DNA from: Paramarasmius palmivorus
Taxonomy: Eukaryota; Basidiomycota; Agaricomycetes; Agaricales; Marasmiaceae
Assembly (NCBI GenBank): GCA_037176845.1
Contig: JAYKXP010000034.1
Coordinates: 248,001 to 312,000 of the forward strand
DNA length: 64,000 nt
Direction of reading: 5' to 3'
The notes below the pieces were generated by a model that saw nothing but the letters and a program-made list of their open reading frames with translations, was not told where the DNA came from and made no database searches. The number at the start of each line of letters is the position of its first letter. Position 1 is the first letter of the stretch. A program made the translations under genes and the position numbers. Shown piece by piece: positions 45,724-57,028 of the stretch.

Positions 45724-46394
45724 AGTGTTACTGAGCTTTGTATCCTTCGTAGCTCGGCATCGATTTCGACGACCGGGTGCTTTGATATCCACGTCGTTCA
45801 TGGTAGAAGGTTGAGCTTTGTGGGACCCTTTCAATCCATGTATTGTTACGCGAACTTGATTCCGATTCTTCTTCATGCTTTCTTGCTTTGCGCAATGCCT
45901 TCTATTGTTCCCGACCGTTGATATCCTGTAAACATATGAATCGGTCAATTGATACTCTTAACAGGCTACGATATATTGGTGACGGACCAATCTTGGGAAT
46001 CATATATCATATCCGCGGAAAAGGTTGAATGAGAAAGGGAACGAGCATGTTCGTTCTTGACCACATTCCTTGGCCATTAAAGCTACTCTGCGTCTTCATA
46101 ACACCCTCGATTCATCTGATACATTGTGGAAAATGTGTGGTGCGTACGCCTGCAACCGGGAGATATAAATCGATGAGATTGGAATGAAATCAAAGCTGGT
46201 ACAGGTATGTTACAACCATTGACGGTACAACACGAAAGCAAAACAGTTCCATAGATAGCGAAAACGACGTGAAAGTAGCCGGACAGAGAAAGCATTGTCC
46301 AGGAGAATGTTGGATAGGATCGAGGAACGGGGACAGCGTGATGAAGGAACTGATAATCAGACCAACGAAGCGAGTGCATCTGTGATATCTGTTT
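45724..46394. other. Convergent intergenic between members 5 and 6
   Basis: Tail-to-tail pair. The minus open frame running through 46567-46190 is read-through of the member 6 last exon in another frame. No gene. Confidence 0.55.
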
Positions 46395-47093
46395 TCATGC
46401 ATTAGAGGAGGCATCCGAACGGTGATAGGTGGACACACCTTGCGAGACATCATCATGACTAGTCGCGGACTGGGAATGATCATTCGCGTTCGTAGTGGTG
46501 GTATCCGTTGTCGACGTGTTTCCAAGCTGTCCAGCGTTGCGTTGAGCCCGCATTCTAACGCTAACATTAGCCTATAGGTTGTACGTTTAGTGAGTAAGCT
46601 GGTCAGTCAATAAGTGTGAATATACCTGGATATCCCGCCGAAGCTTCTCCGCATCATTATACCAGCCGACGATGTCCCTCACTAGCTCGACTTCGATCCC
46701 GAGGCATGTCTTCAAGAGGATGGAGAAAGGAAGAGCGCTGATTTCCAGCGCTCTTATGTCCAAGCTAACGCGGCTCACATCAGCACCAGAGGAAGGGGAA
46801 AAAAAGATCTGAGCCGCTCACCCAAGCTTTTTGAACTCGATTTCCTCCTGCTCCTGTTCATCGAGATAGCCATTCTGTATCGAAGCTCTGATGGAGTTTC
46901 CCAATGCCTCCTTGACGTCTTGTAGCTCAGAGAGGCTAATGCATGGGTAGCGAAGTCGAAGGTAGCGGTAAAGAGCGAAGGCCAGGGCAATCCCCAAAGC
47001 GATGACGATATAGCCGGCGTGGCCCGGTATTACGGTGATGACCGACGCCGGGAAGCCAGGGGTTTGCTCTGGTTGGGTGTAGGAAGAGTACAT
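46395..47093 (-). CDS. RYPC-motif membrane protein family, member 6
   Basis: 195 aa in three exons: 47093-46822, 46764-46626 and 46571-46395. The start at 47093 gives M-Y-S-S-Y-T, like members 9-11; an upstream in-frame Met at 47144 would add 17 aa. One helix (about 28-42: Y-I-V-I-A-L-G-I-A-L-A-F-A-L-Y), L-R-L-R-Y-P-C (Cys51), L-S-E-L-Q-D-V-K-E. Exon 2 is the shortest of the family (139 nt): D-I-R-A-L-E-I...C-L-G-I-E-V-E-L-V-R-D-I-V-G-W-Y, A-E-K-L-R-R-D-I-Q. Tail Thr/Asn/Ser/Asp-rich and hydrophilic. TATA-like elements lie at 47158-47178. Confidence 0.72.
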
Positions 47094-47689
47094 AGGAAAC
47101 CTCAACGACGATGTAGGCGAAGGAGTTTGGATAAAAGATTGCAATGAATGGGGGCATCCTTATACCATCCTTATAAGTTATAACAGAATGTCGATAGAAA
47201 AGTACTCGCTCATGTCCGCCAAGACCCCGGGGCCGTAAGTATAGGATTGTGCGACCTCTGAAACACTCCGAATTCCGAGGAACCCGATCATCATCATCCC
47301 GCGCTCAACACGATTCAACCCCTTCGTGGGATCAGACACAAGTTTTATATTGTGGAAGAGAAGACCATTCGAAAGGACCTGTTTATGGCTCTGTGGTCGA
47401 TTATACGGCCCTATGATACGTTTGCTGCTTTTTTTCTTGTTTGATGCTTATCGATATGAAGGTTCACCAAAATCCTATGGTCTGTAGGCGAGATCTGTTG
47501 CTCGAAAGCAGGCATTGGTGATTCTAAAAAGCCTTGAAGAGCGGCAAGCCCTGGCTACAACAAACGCTCAATATCAATGCTCGACGTCGCTCAACTCCAG
47601 CTCCCATTCATGGCATTCAATACCTCACAACAAGACGCATTCGTCTCATGTCAAGTCTGAGGCACTGTTTTAGGGCTGAGGTACCTTCA

Positions 47690-48010
47690 CACTATCTACC
47701 GTTCCGACTGGCCTCGTATCATAGCACAAAACCGGCTTCGACGTGGGGGGATAAACGAGAGGCTAAGACGTGATTGGGTACGTGCACCTGCCTATGTTAC
47801 TGCTACATACGCCTGACAGTCGCTGCTTTTTACCATACCCTTCACAGACGGTCAAAGCAATTACCGGAAGCATCCACACACCCTTTTTCATGCGCTCTCG
47901 ATGCCCTCGAATTTCGCCACGGCTTTTCCTGGCTATACCCACATTCCGCGTTTCCCTACTGCAGGTTCTCCTCGTCGAACCGAAGTCACCAATGGGCGTC
48001 ATGCGTCAAG
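47690..48010 (+). repeat. Dispersed block related to 34660-35060
   Basis: Shares CCGACTGGCCTCGT, then G-A-T-T-G-G plus a GT donor, then CTGACAGTCGCTGCTTTTTA with an acceptor-like CCCTTCACAG. It looks like two copies of one former intron-containing gene, both disrupted. Confidence 0.6.
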
Positions 48011-49384
48011 CTTTCAAAACTTCAGAATCAACCAACCCAGGCACGCACGTGTCCTTCCTTCTTGGGACATCGCCGGCATTCAGGCAACAGAACATGAAAC
48101 GAAGCCTCGAGAATTTGGCGCCAAGATATTGTTCATTCTGTCAGCTGAGACCTCTTCACCTAGCGCTCGACGTTCAAGCTTCGAAAGCAAGGGTATGATG
48201 TAATTCCGAGATGTCTGGTACGATGTGGACTCGTATCATTCTCATCTCAAAAGGGCTCTTCCGACCATAACCTGTATCCTGCAAGGTATGTGTGGATAGT
48301 TTCCTCGTAGCTATCAAGACATTGATTTGTTACCATATCTCGGATGGATAAGGCAGCTTATTGCGCGATGTTCTTCATCGCTCTCTTCCTTTTGGTGAAC
48401 CACGACGTGGAATTTTGCGCATTATCTACGCTTTGATCGCGTGTTCGAACGATTTACCGTCCAGGAAACGCAGCTCCGCCCTGGATGCTGGACAATTGCA
48501 ACCTACCCGGTATGTTGCCGGTGTGCGTGTGTCTATCTATTACTAACCTCCGCCAGTGCATTCATTGTAGATAGGCGCTCAGTGTACTTTCGAAGTTTCT
48601 TCCCGCTGCGGACGGCACCGTCATTGACATGGTGGATTCGGATCCTATGACCTCTGACGTTGACCAAACGTTGACACACGCTGTCGTAGCCAGGCGCCGA
48701 TGTTGTCGATGTTTTGCCCTAAATCAGAAACGGTCTTCTGGATCATGATATCGATACAGCCTCCCCAACAGCTGTTGACCTCCAAATTCCATCATACTCG
48801 TTGATTCCGTTGTTGGCTTGCATCATGTGCTCACTATGTAAATCTATCTGTTTGTATCTAAGCCATGATCTCCACACCTGAGAAACAGTCAAACCCGGGG
48901 TTTACAGGGTTCACAAAAACCAGGGACGTTGGAAGTCAATCCACCATCCCAATGCAGTACGCCCATGCCAAAAACATCACAAGATGCAAAATGGCGTTCG
49001 CAAGACATTACGGTCAACCAAGAATGACCGCTACGTCACACTAGGTCCTCAATTCTTGCCCAGAGAAAAGAAAGATGAGGACCTGCCGTTGCTTGCCGTG
49101 GCAATGGCGCTCACATCAACGCTCCCGAAGCTGTTTCAAGTCCTCGGATCCATTCAGTACTAGGGCTAAATGACTATGACTAAAGCGGTGCGACATCGGG
49201 GTATTCTTTCCAAGGGGTACTGACTTCGCTATGGTCTGCAAACTCGGAGGTTGCATTGCACCTCGTTTTCGAGAAGGCACACTGGGCGTTCGGATATCAC
49301 CCTTAGTGAGTGCGTCGAATCTTAACCTATTTGCAAATAACGTGCCCGGGCCACTGGCAGTGGCATTCTTTATGCATTCTAGCC

Positions 49385-49496
49385 AGCGGCAGAAATATAG
49401 GAGATGTTGACGACTCTTTCCAAATGGGGATGGTGGATTGACTTCCAACGTCCCCATTTGGAAAGAGTCGTCAACATCTCCTAGATTTCTGCCGCT
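49385..49496. repeat. Near-perfect inverted repeat (46-bp arms, 20-bp spacer)
   Basis: Arm 49385-49430 is the reverse complement of 49451-49496 with one mismatch; the central 31 bp are perfect. The right arm is the part also present upstream of member 4, so the left arm was added by an inverted duplication. It ends 55 bp before the ATG of member 7 and could form a strong hairpin in DNA or in the 5' UTR. Confidence 0.95.
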
Positions 49497-49550
49497 GACT
49501 AAAAGAGGTCCAGCGAAAGGTACTGTTAGATCAAACTCCCTCTTTCTTCA

Positions 49551-50332
49551 ATGGCCGCCAACACTGTACCAGACGCAGCTCTCCAACTTTCCAGCAGCAC
49601 CACACCCGATATCAGCAGCTACTTGACCTATATCATCACCTTGGCTCCTGACATCGCCAGTGTCATATGGCGATACATCCGCTTTCAGTACCCCTGCATT
49701 ACCATTGCAGAGTTGGAAATAAAAGAAGGTTTTGTTGATGCTCTCAGGGATAATGTCCTCAGGAAAGGTTACCTCAGGCCATCCGATGACAACTTCGAGG
49801 ACATGGCGCAAAGGCGAAGCGAGTTCGTGCACTTGAAGTTCCTGATTTTCCTTGGGCACTATGCTAATTCAACCATCGTCATGATAGTCTCAAAATGAAT
49901 GCGTCAGAGATTCGGACTCGGAGTTTGGAGACGGCGTCGTCAGCCTGGAGTTATATTGGTTTCCATCCTGCAATCGTCTCTGACATCGTTGCATGGAACA
50001 GAGAGGCAGATCAATATGAACGAGAGTTATTGGTGCGTTAGCTGAACGTTGATCATACATCAATGGATAATAGTATCTTGCTAGTTAATCACGGAGGCCA
50101 GGGCTCGAGAGCGGCTCAGAAGGCAACAGAACAGGAACCTTGTCACTAGTTTTGACGGTCAACAGACTCGGAACGTGGTACAGACTGTTTCCCCGCCTCC
50201 GCTTGCCCTTACACGCCAGAATCGTCGCTATACTGAAGGTTTGTGGCACCCATGTTAGTCGCTCATAGTAGGCGCCTTGCTAACCGCTGTACCAACCCAG
50301 GCTCTTCGTCTCTGCATTCTCTGCCCTTGTAA
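49551..50332 (+). CDS. RYPC-motif membrane protein family, member 7
   Basis: 200 aa, four exons: 49551-49822, 49888-50032, 50085-50238 and 50301-50332. Nearly the same protein as member 4: one helix (about 26-41), R-F-Q-Y-P-C (Cys49), I-A-E-L-E-I-K-E, and D-M-A-Q-R-R-S at the exon end. Exon 2: N-A-S-E-I-R...S-A-W-S-Y-I-G-F-H-P-A-I-V-S-D-I-V-A-W-N, E-A-D-Q-Y-E-R-E-L-L. The tail ends G-S-S-S-L-H-S-L-P-L. Both copies keep every splice site and the full frame despite indels of whole codons, which suggests both are or were recently under coding constraint. Confidence 0.8.
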
Positions 50333-51492
50333 AGTTGTCTCTCTCGAGTTGACATACGTATCCCTGTTCTGACTGTTAGTCGTGCATGTTTTCCCGCTCT
50401 CAAACTGTAATCTGTTGTTTTGATATCGTTTAAAGACATAAGCCATATGATTCTCTTATTTCCTTGATGTTGTCACTTACAAATACTGGTATAAGCCCAA
50501 GGTTATGTTACCAGTCCTGAGATGATCGTTGTATTGACTAGCTTGCGACTTTCAGAACTGCGTCGGTGGAACGTGTGAGTGGAAAGGGTGCAACGGTACC
50601 ATGCGACCTTCTCAATGACGTTTAAAAACCGAGCATATCAATCAAAAGAAGCAGGAACATCGCCCTGTCAAAGCACTTGCTATATCCGGTCTGATCAGAG
50701 GTAATAAGATGCCGGCGGCGATTGATCGATGGCTGTGTTGCTTGGCACATGCCCTCACATGGGTTGAAAAAAACCCAGGCACAACTGACACAACAGGACA
50801 CAACCTTCCTTTTCACATCTCTCATAAAGCTCATCTCCAGTTTTCCACGAAAAGGCAGTCGTGTCTTCCGAAACCGAACAAATCATCTTTCCTGCGAATT
50901 TTCCTCGACTCTATGGACTTTGAAGCTCAGGTATGACATGGAGCAGGACACGAAGTACGTCCTTTCCCTGGCCCCCTTCAGCCCTTATTCAACCATAATT
51001 TCCACCTCTCAACTATGCGAGGGCGCAAATCAAGTTCATTCCAAGATATGCCAACCCTGTCCTTCCCGCTGCCGCTCGCACGGCCATTCGACGACGGCCC
51101 TTACCCTATAGCATCCCGAACATAGATGAAACGTTTTCAAACGATTTTTTAGACAAAGTCGCATCGCTGCACTACCTCAAAAGCCGAGAAAGGTACGTAG
51201 GTTCGTTTTTGAGGGCAATGCAGCAAGGCTTATTCGTGACCAACATCGACAGTTTACGGAAGGCACGGGTTGTTTGAGGTGAAACGAAAGGCGAAGGGGG
51301 TAAGGTGTGCTGTATAAAGCTTGCTGAGTCTGATATGGAATCCCTCGGAAGGATGGTGAGTCATCTGTTAATGAGTTGCTCTAAGCACTGCTTTCACTGA
51401 TTCGTTTACTGATTACTATCACCCTTTGCTAGGTATAAATCCATCCTATCATATTTGCTACAAACGCGGAACAGCAGTCTTCACCACCCATC
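50333..51492. other. Intergenic, end of segmental duplication and F-box B promoter
   Basis: The duplication ends near 50770. A minus frame (50834-50622) partly matches one downstream of member 4 (43097-42873), but this follows from the duplication. No gene supported. Confidence 0.5.
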
Positions 51493-52953
51493 ATGACCGT
51501 CCCATCAAATCTTCCAACGGACATTTTACTCCTCATCCTCGAGTACTTCTATGACCCAGCGGAGATACGCCGTCTCTCGCTCGTCTGTCGATCGTGGATA
51601 CCTGCTACGCGGTTATGCGGCTTTCGAAGAATACAGACACGGAGTTGGCATCATCTCCTCCAGCTGCTCCTTCTCTGCGACAGCCCAAAGGAAACTCTAT
51701 CGAACGCCCACGTAAAGGAGGTAGCATTCGCACTCTCAGACCTAGGGTATAGCTCTTTCAAGATAGAGAGATTCGTCGAAACGTTTGGACGTTCGATACA
51801 TACGCTCAGGTTAAACGGTGCCGGGATACCATGGGAACAGGTGTCTCGTGACACAGGAGAGGCTATATTAAAAGCATTCGGAGGGCTAGCTACGAGATTG
51901 GAGCTGGTGCAATTCAGCTTTGAAACGAGTGAAGCCTTTGTGCTCCTCCTTCAACATTTCGAGCGTCTCCAGTCGTTACAGCTCGTTGAATGCTGGTATC
52001 GGGAATCACACGGGCCCTCGGCTGGGATCCAGTTTGATATTGGACGTATAACGGATTTGACGCTTGTATCCGACCCGAAAGGACGTCTCAATACCTATGG
52101 ACTGTTCACTAATTGTAACAGTCTGAAGGTACTGCGAATTCGTCCCTCGCGTATCCTGGATCATAGCGCGGAACGTACAGCGATTAAACGGATTTTGGAA
52201 GAGGCGGGGGATAGCCTAGAAGAATTAGATATTGAGGCTAAACTTCCATGCGAGGTGCATCATATCGAGGACGTGTTGGAACGTAAGTAGCCTTTTGATT
52301 TTAGTCCCGAATGGTGTCTAATGTCCTTTTCAGGACACTACCTATTCACATCTTTGAACCTTAAGCGCAATACCAACCTGCGGAAGCTACGTGTAGCCAT
52401 TCGCTTCAGAGATAGCGATTATACCCGCCGCCAGCCTAGAGATTACCTTCTTCCGATCTTGAGACGCCTTGTTGAAGTACCTCGACTGAGTGCTGGTCTT
52501 CGACTCGAGGTGTTGGACCTACCTTTCATCTTCGACCAAGAGATGGAATGGGACGTACTAGATAATCTTCTACAGCATCCTCGCCTTCCATGTCTGAAGG
52601 AAGTCAGATGCCACACCTTTGTATGCTTCTCAGCGAGCGACTGTGCTAATGGAGACTACACAAAGCCCAGCGAAACATCGGATCGCGGAAAGGAGTTGGC
52701 CGAGGGATTGAGGAGGCTCAAATCGCGTCTTCGACGATGCGAGGAGAGGGGTATTCTGGTCGTGGATGTGGACTATGGTCTTCTATCTATTGTGGAACCG
52801 AATGTTGAAAAGGAAGTCCCTGAGGTAGTGGCTATAGAATCTAGGTGCGTAATCATTCAGTGTTTTGGATGCCAACTGATATGGTATTCCAGTGGTCGTG
52901 GTATATTCAGACGGATGAAAAGTGCAATTCTGCGGAGATGGGGTCGAGTGTAG
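51493..52953 (+). CDS. F-box protein B
   Basis: 453 aa in three exons (51493-52282, 52334-52844, 52893-52953), all in phase. F-box at the N-terminus (L-P-T-D-I-L-L-L-I-L-E-Y-F...S-L-V-C-R-S-W-I-P), then a degenerate leucine-rich region (L-E-L-V-Q-F-S-F, L-Q-S-L-Q-L-V-E-C, L-K-V-L-R-I-R-P-S, L-E-V-L-D-L-P-F-I). A Lys/Arg-rich C-terminus ends R-R-W-G-R-V. Clear paralog of F-box A at 18.5-20 kb: same intron positions and phases, plus a shared D-C-x-(N/D)-G-D-Y-x-(K/R)-P-S-E-T-S segment. It would act as substrate receptor in an SCF ubiquitin ligase. It sits between members 7 and 8 of the membrane-protein cluster. Confidence 0.88.
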
Positions 52954-53284
52954 ATTCCACGTTCGACGACCATGGCCGTGCTCATCCGAATCGTTATCTA
53001 TTATTCCGCTCCCTGCTAGCTTTGCACGGATTCGATGACATTTTACTGTAATAATGCCAATGCTCACGCATTCGTGGCCTATGTCCGATTCCTATCTCGG
53101 CAGTTCACATCGAACGAGCTATATAGCAGGGCTAAGCCAGTGGATTGATCTAACGACACCATCGGACAACCAGTCAAGAGCATAGAGGACAAAAGGCTCG
53201 AACAAGTATCTAGACAAGAGTCATTGAGGGTGCTCCCAATGTAGGGGCATTTATCTGTTCATGTTTGAACACCACCATGGAAGC
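52954..53284. other. Convergent intergenic
   Basis: 3' flanks of F-box B and family member 8. No gene seen. Confidence 0.6.
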
Positions 53285-53892
53285 TCACTGCACTGGACGG
53301 TTCCCAATGAGCTCAAGACCGTGCACAGGAGATTCTGTCTCGAGACGGTGCTGTATACCTGCCTCGACGAGAAGCTATTGTACAAATATCAGTGTGCTGA
53401 AAGTACACGACGAAGGAGATACTGACGAGGATATTGCGTTCCAATTCCTCTGCATCCGAGTACCAACTAATGATATCTGGCACTAGAGACGGATGAAAGC
53501 CCAGGTAATTCTTCCAGAACGAACGTGCAAGGAGGTTGTCCAGTCGGATCTGGGATGCTTTCTTCTTAATACTTGAGAAGGATTGGTAAGTTCATTATCC
53601 CAGACTCGGAGTAAAGCCAAACTAACTCGATCCGTCGACGCGTTATATCTTCCAGCTCGCGAGCGAAGCGTAATAAAAGCGCGATGGTCAACATGCCATG
53701 AGCGTCGTCGAGACACCTTTCCTTTTCATTGAGCTCCGTCAATGTCAGGCATGGATAGCGGAGTCGGAAGGATAGCCAAAGGATAGATGTAGTGAGAAAG
53801 GAAACAGCGGCAACGCTGTAGATGATGGTGCTTGTAAGTGGTGAGTCTGTAGTAAGATTTTCAAGGGAGATCTGGGGGGGTCTGATGTACAT
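53285..53892 (-). CDS. RYPC-motif membrane protein family, member 8
   Basis: 166 aa, the shortest member, in three exons: 53892-53627, 53571-53427 and 53374-53285. One helix (about 22-40), F-R-L-R-Y-P-C (Cys48), L-T-E-L-N-E-K-E-R-C-L-D-D-A, and R-E-L-E-D-I-T-R-R-R at the exon end. Exon 2 (145 nt): K-K-K-A-S-Q-I-R...F-W-K-N-Y-L-G-F-H-P-S-L-V-P-D-I-I-S-W-Y, A-E-E-L-E-R-N-I-L. Its sequence is close to the family consensus. Third exon short: L-L-V-E-A-G-I-Q-H-R then a hydrophilic tail. A TATA-like CATATAAAGG (minus strand, 53937-53946) lies about 45 bp upstream. Confidence 0.78.
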
Positions 53893-55069
53893 TGAAGGGG
53901 AATCTGTTCTGCGGAGTATGTAGAATACACCTCCAGCCTTTATATGAAGTCAAATAGGTGTTCTAGCAAAGACAGCGTCATTCCAAAATAGGCGTTCGGA
54001 AAGCCGGGCCTGCACCGATTGAAGTAGCACGCGTCTAAAGTCTCGAAGTCGGAGATTACTATAGCGTATGATGCGACTTCATCTGCGTTGAACAACATTA
54101 TCCGTTATACGTCGGACAACTTTAATTCACGAAGATCACCGGAGCTCGAGCCGCTCAACACTGCTGTGGGCTGTCGACAACCATGATCATCGTGTGGGCC
54201 GCATGGATTGATGATCTATGTAACGACAGGATGACTGGAAGGAAGGCCCGAAGCCGACTCCAACCGGGTCAGATTGGCGGATTATGCATGAGTTAGCTGG
54301 GGGCAATGACTCGGATAACAGACCAAGTTGGTCCAACTGACGTCCCACAGCAAGATACAGTACTTCCAGGGGTCAAGCTTGGGTGAGCCAATGAAAATAT
54401 AGCGTTGACCCTGTACCACCAAAGAGGCTCTTTCTCAATCACATCACATCTCTATTCTTGATTTCAGGCTGTGCCTACTACCTCCCATGGCGTGATTTTG
54501 ACATATCGCGGGAGAATCCTTGATTCGGTACATCGCGCCGACAAACAAGTTACTATGAGGCTGCCATCATTGTTGGCTTTCACACTAAGCAAGAGATATT
54601 AAAGACCTATTTATCAAACCTTTGAATAGAACTGAGCTATGCGCCAAATTGCAAGAAGGATCTCTGCTCGCGAAAAAAAGGACACGCACCGTCACAAAAC
54701 TGCTCATCAATTCAGTTCATTGCACTGCATATCCAGGTTCTGATAGCTTTTAACAAATATGAACTATACTTATTGTGGGGGAAATGCCAGTGAGATGTCT
54801 GCGGGCAACGGACCTGTCCCCGGCAGTGAGCACGTTGCGAACTGAGTACACACCTTATGGACATCGTGTATATATCAATGCATTCAAGAACTGGAATGGT
54901 GCAATACATGATTTATCCAGAGCAGTAATAGGGAAAGTAATGAACAGGAAAGAAAGCATGGTGCGAAAACATCGATAGCAATGATAATGCTGACGTCGTA
55001 TGATGGTGGCTCTAGTAAGATAGGTATTGGGAACAGACAGGCGGATCGGCCGTTCGGTGCTGCGTAGAA
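53893..55069. other. Intergenic, no gene seen
   Basis: Member 8 promoter and member 9 3' flank. Only short unsupported frames between. Confidence 0.5.
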
Positions 55070-55871
55070 TCAAACTTCGAGCGTAGCATTAGTGCTTGGA
55101 TCGGATGCTGGACCGCCTGGTCTGCGGTTTCGGTGCCTCGGTGGCCCTGAAATACTCAGAGGTATCGAGAGACACAAGATGTAGATACACACCTCGGGAC
55201 AGTGCTACTTCAAGTCCAGATAGTGCTGGCCGACCATCGTCGTTTCTACGCGTCGATGTGGATACTGATGCCATGCGCTGACGCCTCTGAAGTTCGGCAA
55301 TATATCGTGATCGTTTATCGTCTTCGATGAGAATCTGAAAGGTTGAAGAAAGGTTGAACATGTTAGCGAGTTGGACGTCCCATGATTTTGACTCTCGCAC
55401 TAATATGCCCCTCTGGAGTTTGTCGGTTTCCTTGTACCAAGTAACAATACTCGGGATTAACTCGACCTTAACGATCAACCATGCCTTCCAGGTTGAAGAT
55501 GGATCATGAAAGCTTTGAGAGCGAATATCCGAGGCCTTCTCATTTAATCTAATCATCGAACAAATATCAGTGCGAGCATAGTAACAAACAAGAGCTACAT
55601 ACTTGAGTTTTTGTAGAATAATATCCTCAAATTCTCTACCGTTTAGACAAGCAATTCGTTTCGCTTCATCGAAGGTGTCGTTCAGCCCCTTCTCGAACTC
55701 ATTCAGGGAATGGATAGTAAGGCAAGGGTAGAGCAAGCGAAGGTAGTGGTAAAGAGCAAAGGTAAGGGTGATCAAAGCGACAATGACGACAACTTTCCGG
55801 TCAGGTACTTCCGCGGCGGCGAGCGTCTCGGAGATTGCCGCGAGACCAACTGTTGTGCGTTTGGTGTACAT
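55070..55871 (-). CDS. RYPC-motif membrane protein family, member 9
   Basis: 211 aa in four exons: 55871-55603, 55548-55401, 55334-55193 and 55146-55070. Introns 1 and 2 (54 and 66 nt) happen to be open, so the unspliced frame reads through them; paralogs show where they are. The M-Y-T-K-R-T start matches members 10 and 11. One helix (about 27-41: K-V-V-V-I-V-A-L-I-T-L-T-F-A-L), L-R-L-L-Y-P-C (Cys50), I-H-S-L-N-E-F-E. Exon 2 (148 nt): K-A-S-D-I-R-S-Q-S-F...W-K-A-W-L-I-V-K-V-E-L-I-P-S-I-V-T-W-Y, T-D-K-L-Q-R-G-I-L. Exon 3: I-E-D-D-K-R-S-R-Y-I-A-E-L-Q-R-R-Q-R-M-A-S. Exon 4: G-P-P-R-H-R-N-R-R-P-G. Confidence 0.8.
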
Positions 55872-57028
55872 CCGTGAGGCTGAACTGTTGGAAGCAACTG
55901 CAAAGGCATTAATGAGATGAATCCCAAACAATCTTTGAGAGAAGTAGTTTTTCACCAACTTTCTGAAAATGGATGTCGACCTCTCTACTAGTGCCTTTTG
56001 CCCCGCGACGACGTTTAGAAGAGGAACAGCTACAGAGAAAGAGGTGTATACGCACTTTTATACATGTCTTGGACAGCATTAGACAGTGTAGGTATGGCAA
56101 CCTAGGAGCCTACTAAGGCGCCGGGAGGAGCCACGAAGCGACTGTGGCTGCAGCTGCTTTCGATATCGAAGCTACCAGTGGCAAACGCAGAAAACCTAAA
56201 ATCGGCCAGTGTCATGGATACCGGTTCAAATGCGAGGTCATGGGAACCACAGGCACCAGTAAATTTGGCCACAAGCTACAGCTATGACTATCTGTGGCGC
56301 TCAAATCTCAGTATAGTCATCCGAGGCTGAACAGGATTCGGTGGCTACAAGAGCAAGCCTAACTACTTTTGTGACGAAGTTTTCCAAAGTCCACGGATGA
56401 CGCGTCTCGTTGACTGTCCTCCGCTCCGAAATCCATTCAGTCATAATGAACAATCATATCACTGTCCCACAATCGCCTCCATTTCTCCCACTCCCCGTTC
56501 CCCGTGCTAAGTAATGAATCATGGCTCAACGAATAATCTGCAACCAAGACATGTGGATTTTCGCAGTTCAACGGTGAACCGGTTGATACTCACCGGCAAA
56601 TCCACGAAAGATTCATGGTTCGATAAGCATGTACCGCTCCGGCAAACCGAGCGTATACTCCGCAATCGTGCTCACAAAGCTGCCGTCAATCAGGATCGCT
56701 CAGCGGTGACAAGGTCCCTGTCGTGAACACTGGGATCGACGAAGGCTCCTTGCATTCACGAGAACCGTGACAATGGCGAGGCCAAATCAAATTGCAGAGT
56801 ACACAGAACCATTCACGGCCATGGAGAGGAGCAGATTAATAGCAGATATGATTGAAAAGTACAGGTGGGAGACGTAACGGGAGAGCATTTCGATAGCATG
56901 CTGATAGCAATAAAAGCGACGATGTTAGCGGGGAGGTTGGTGAAGGATGGACATCAGGAAGGTAGAGGCAATGAAGGCTTAAGCACTGTCCGCTGAACGA
57001 CTATCCATCATCATTTCGAGCACAGATA
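55872..57028. other. Member 9 promoter and a relic-bearing repeat
   Basis: A TATA-like box lies at 56056-56063, about 185 bp from the ATG of member 9. From about 56513 to 56960 it matches 59020-59430 (see the relic entries). No intact gene. Confidence 0.55.
56513..56960 (-). pseudogene. Decayed family-like relic, copy A
   Basis: Shares about 400 bp with 59020-59430. On the minus strand it reads N-I-V-A-F-I-A-I-S-M-L, then after a slip S-R-Y-V...L-Y-F-S-I-I-S-A-I, ending V-Y-S-A-I-stop. A helix followed by Arg-Tyr and a Tyr-rich segment recalls exon 1 of members 9-11, but the P-C and the rest are lost. It sits downstream of member 10, as copy B does downstream of member 11. Confidence 0.45.

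Larger units (their letters stand above)
47094..49550. other. Decayed block, duplication copy 2 start, inverted repeat
   Basis: Member 6 promoter, then a block (47690-48010) related to 34660-35060, broken by stops. From about 48570 it matches the flank of member 4. The inverted repeat at 49385-49496 and the promoter of member 7 are at the right end. No intact gene. Confidence 0.5.
48570..50770 (+). repeat. Segmental duplication, copy 2
   Basis: Partner of 41231-43020. The coding exons of member 7 are the best conserved part; flanks align with indels (for instance CGGTCTTCTGGAT near 48732 and TACTGTTAGATCAAA near 49520). Confidence 0.8.
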
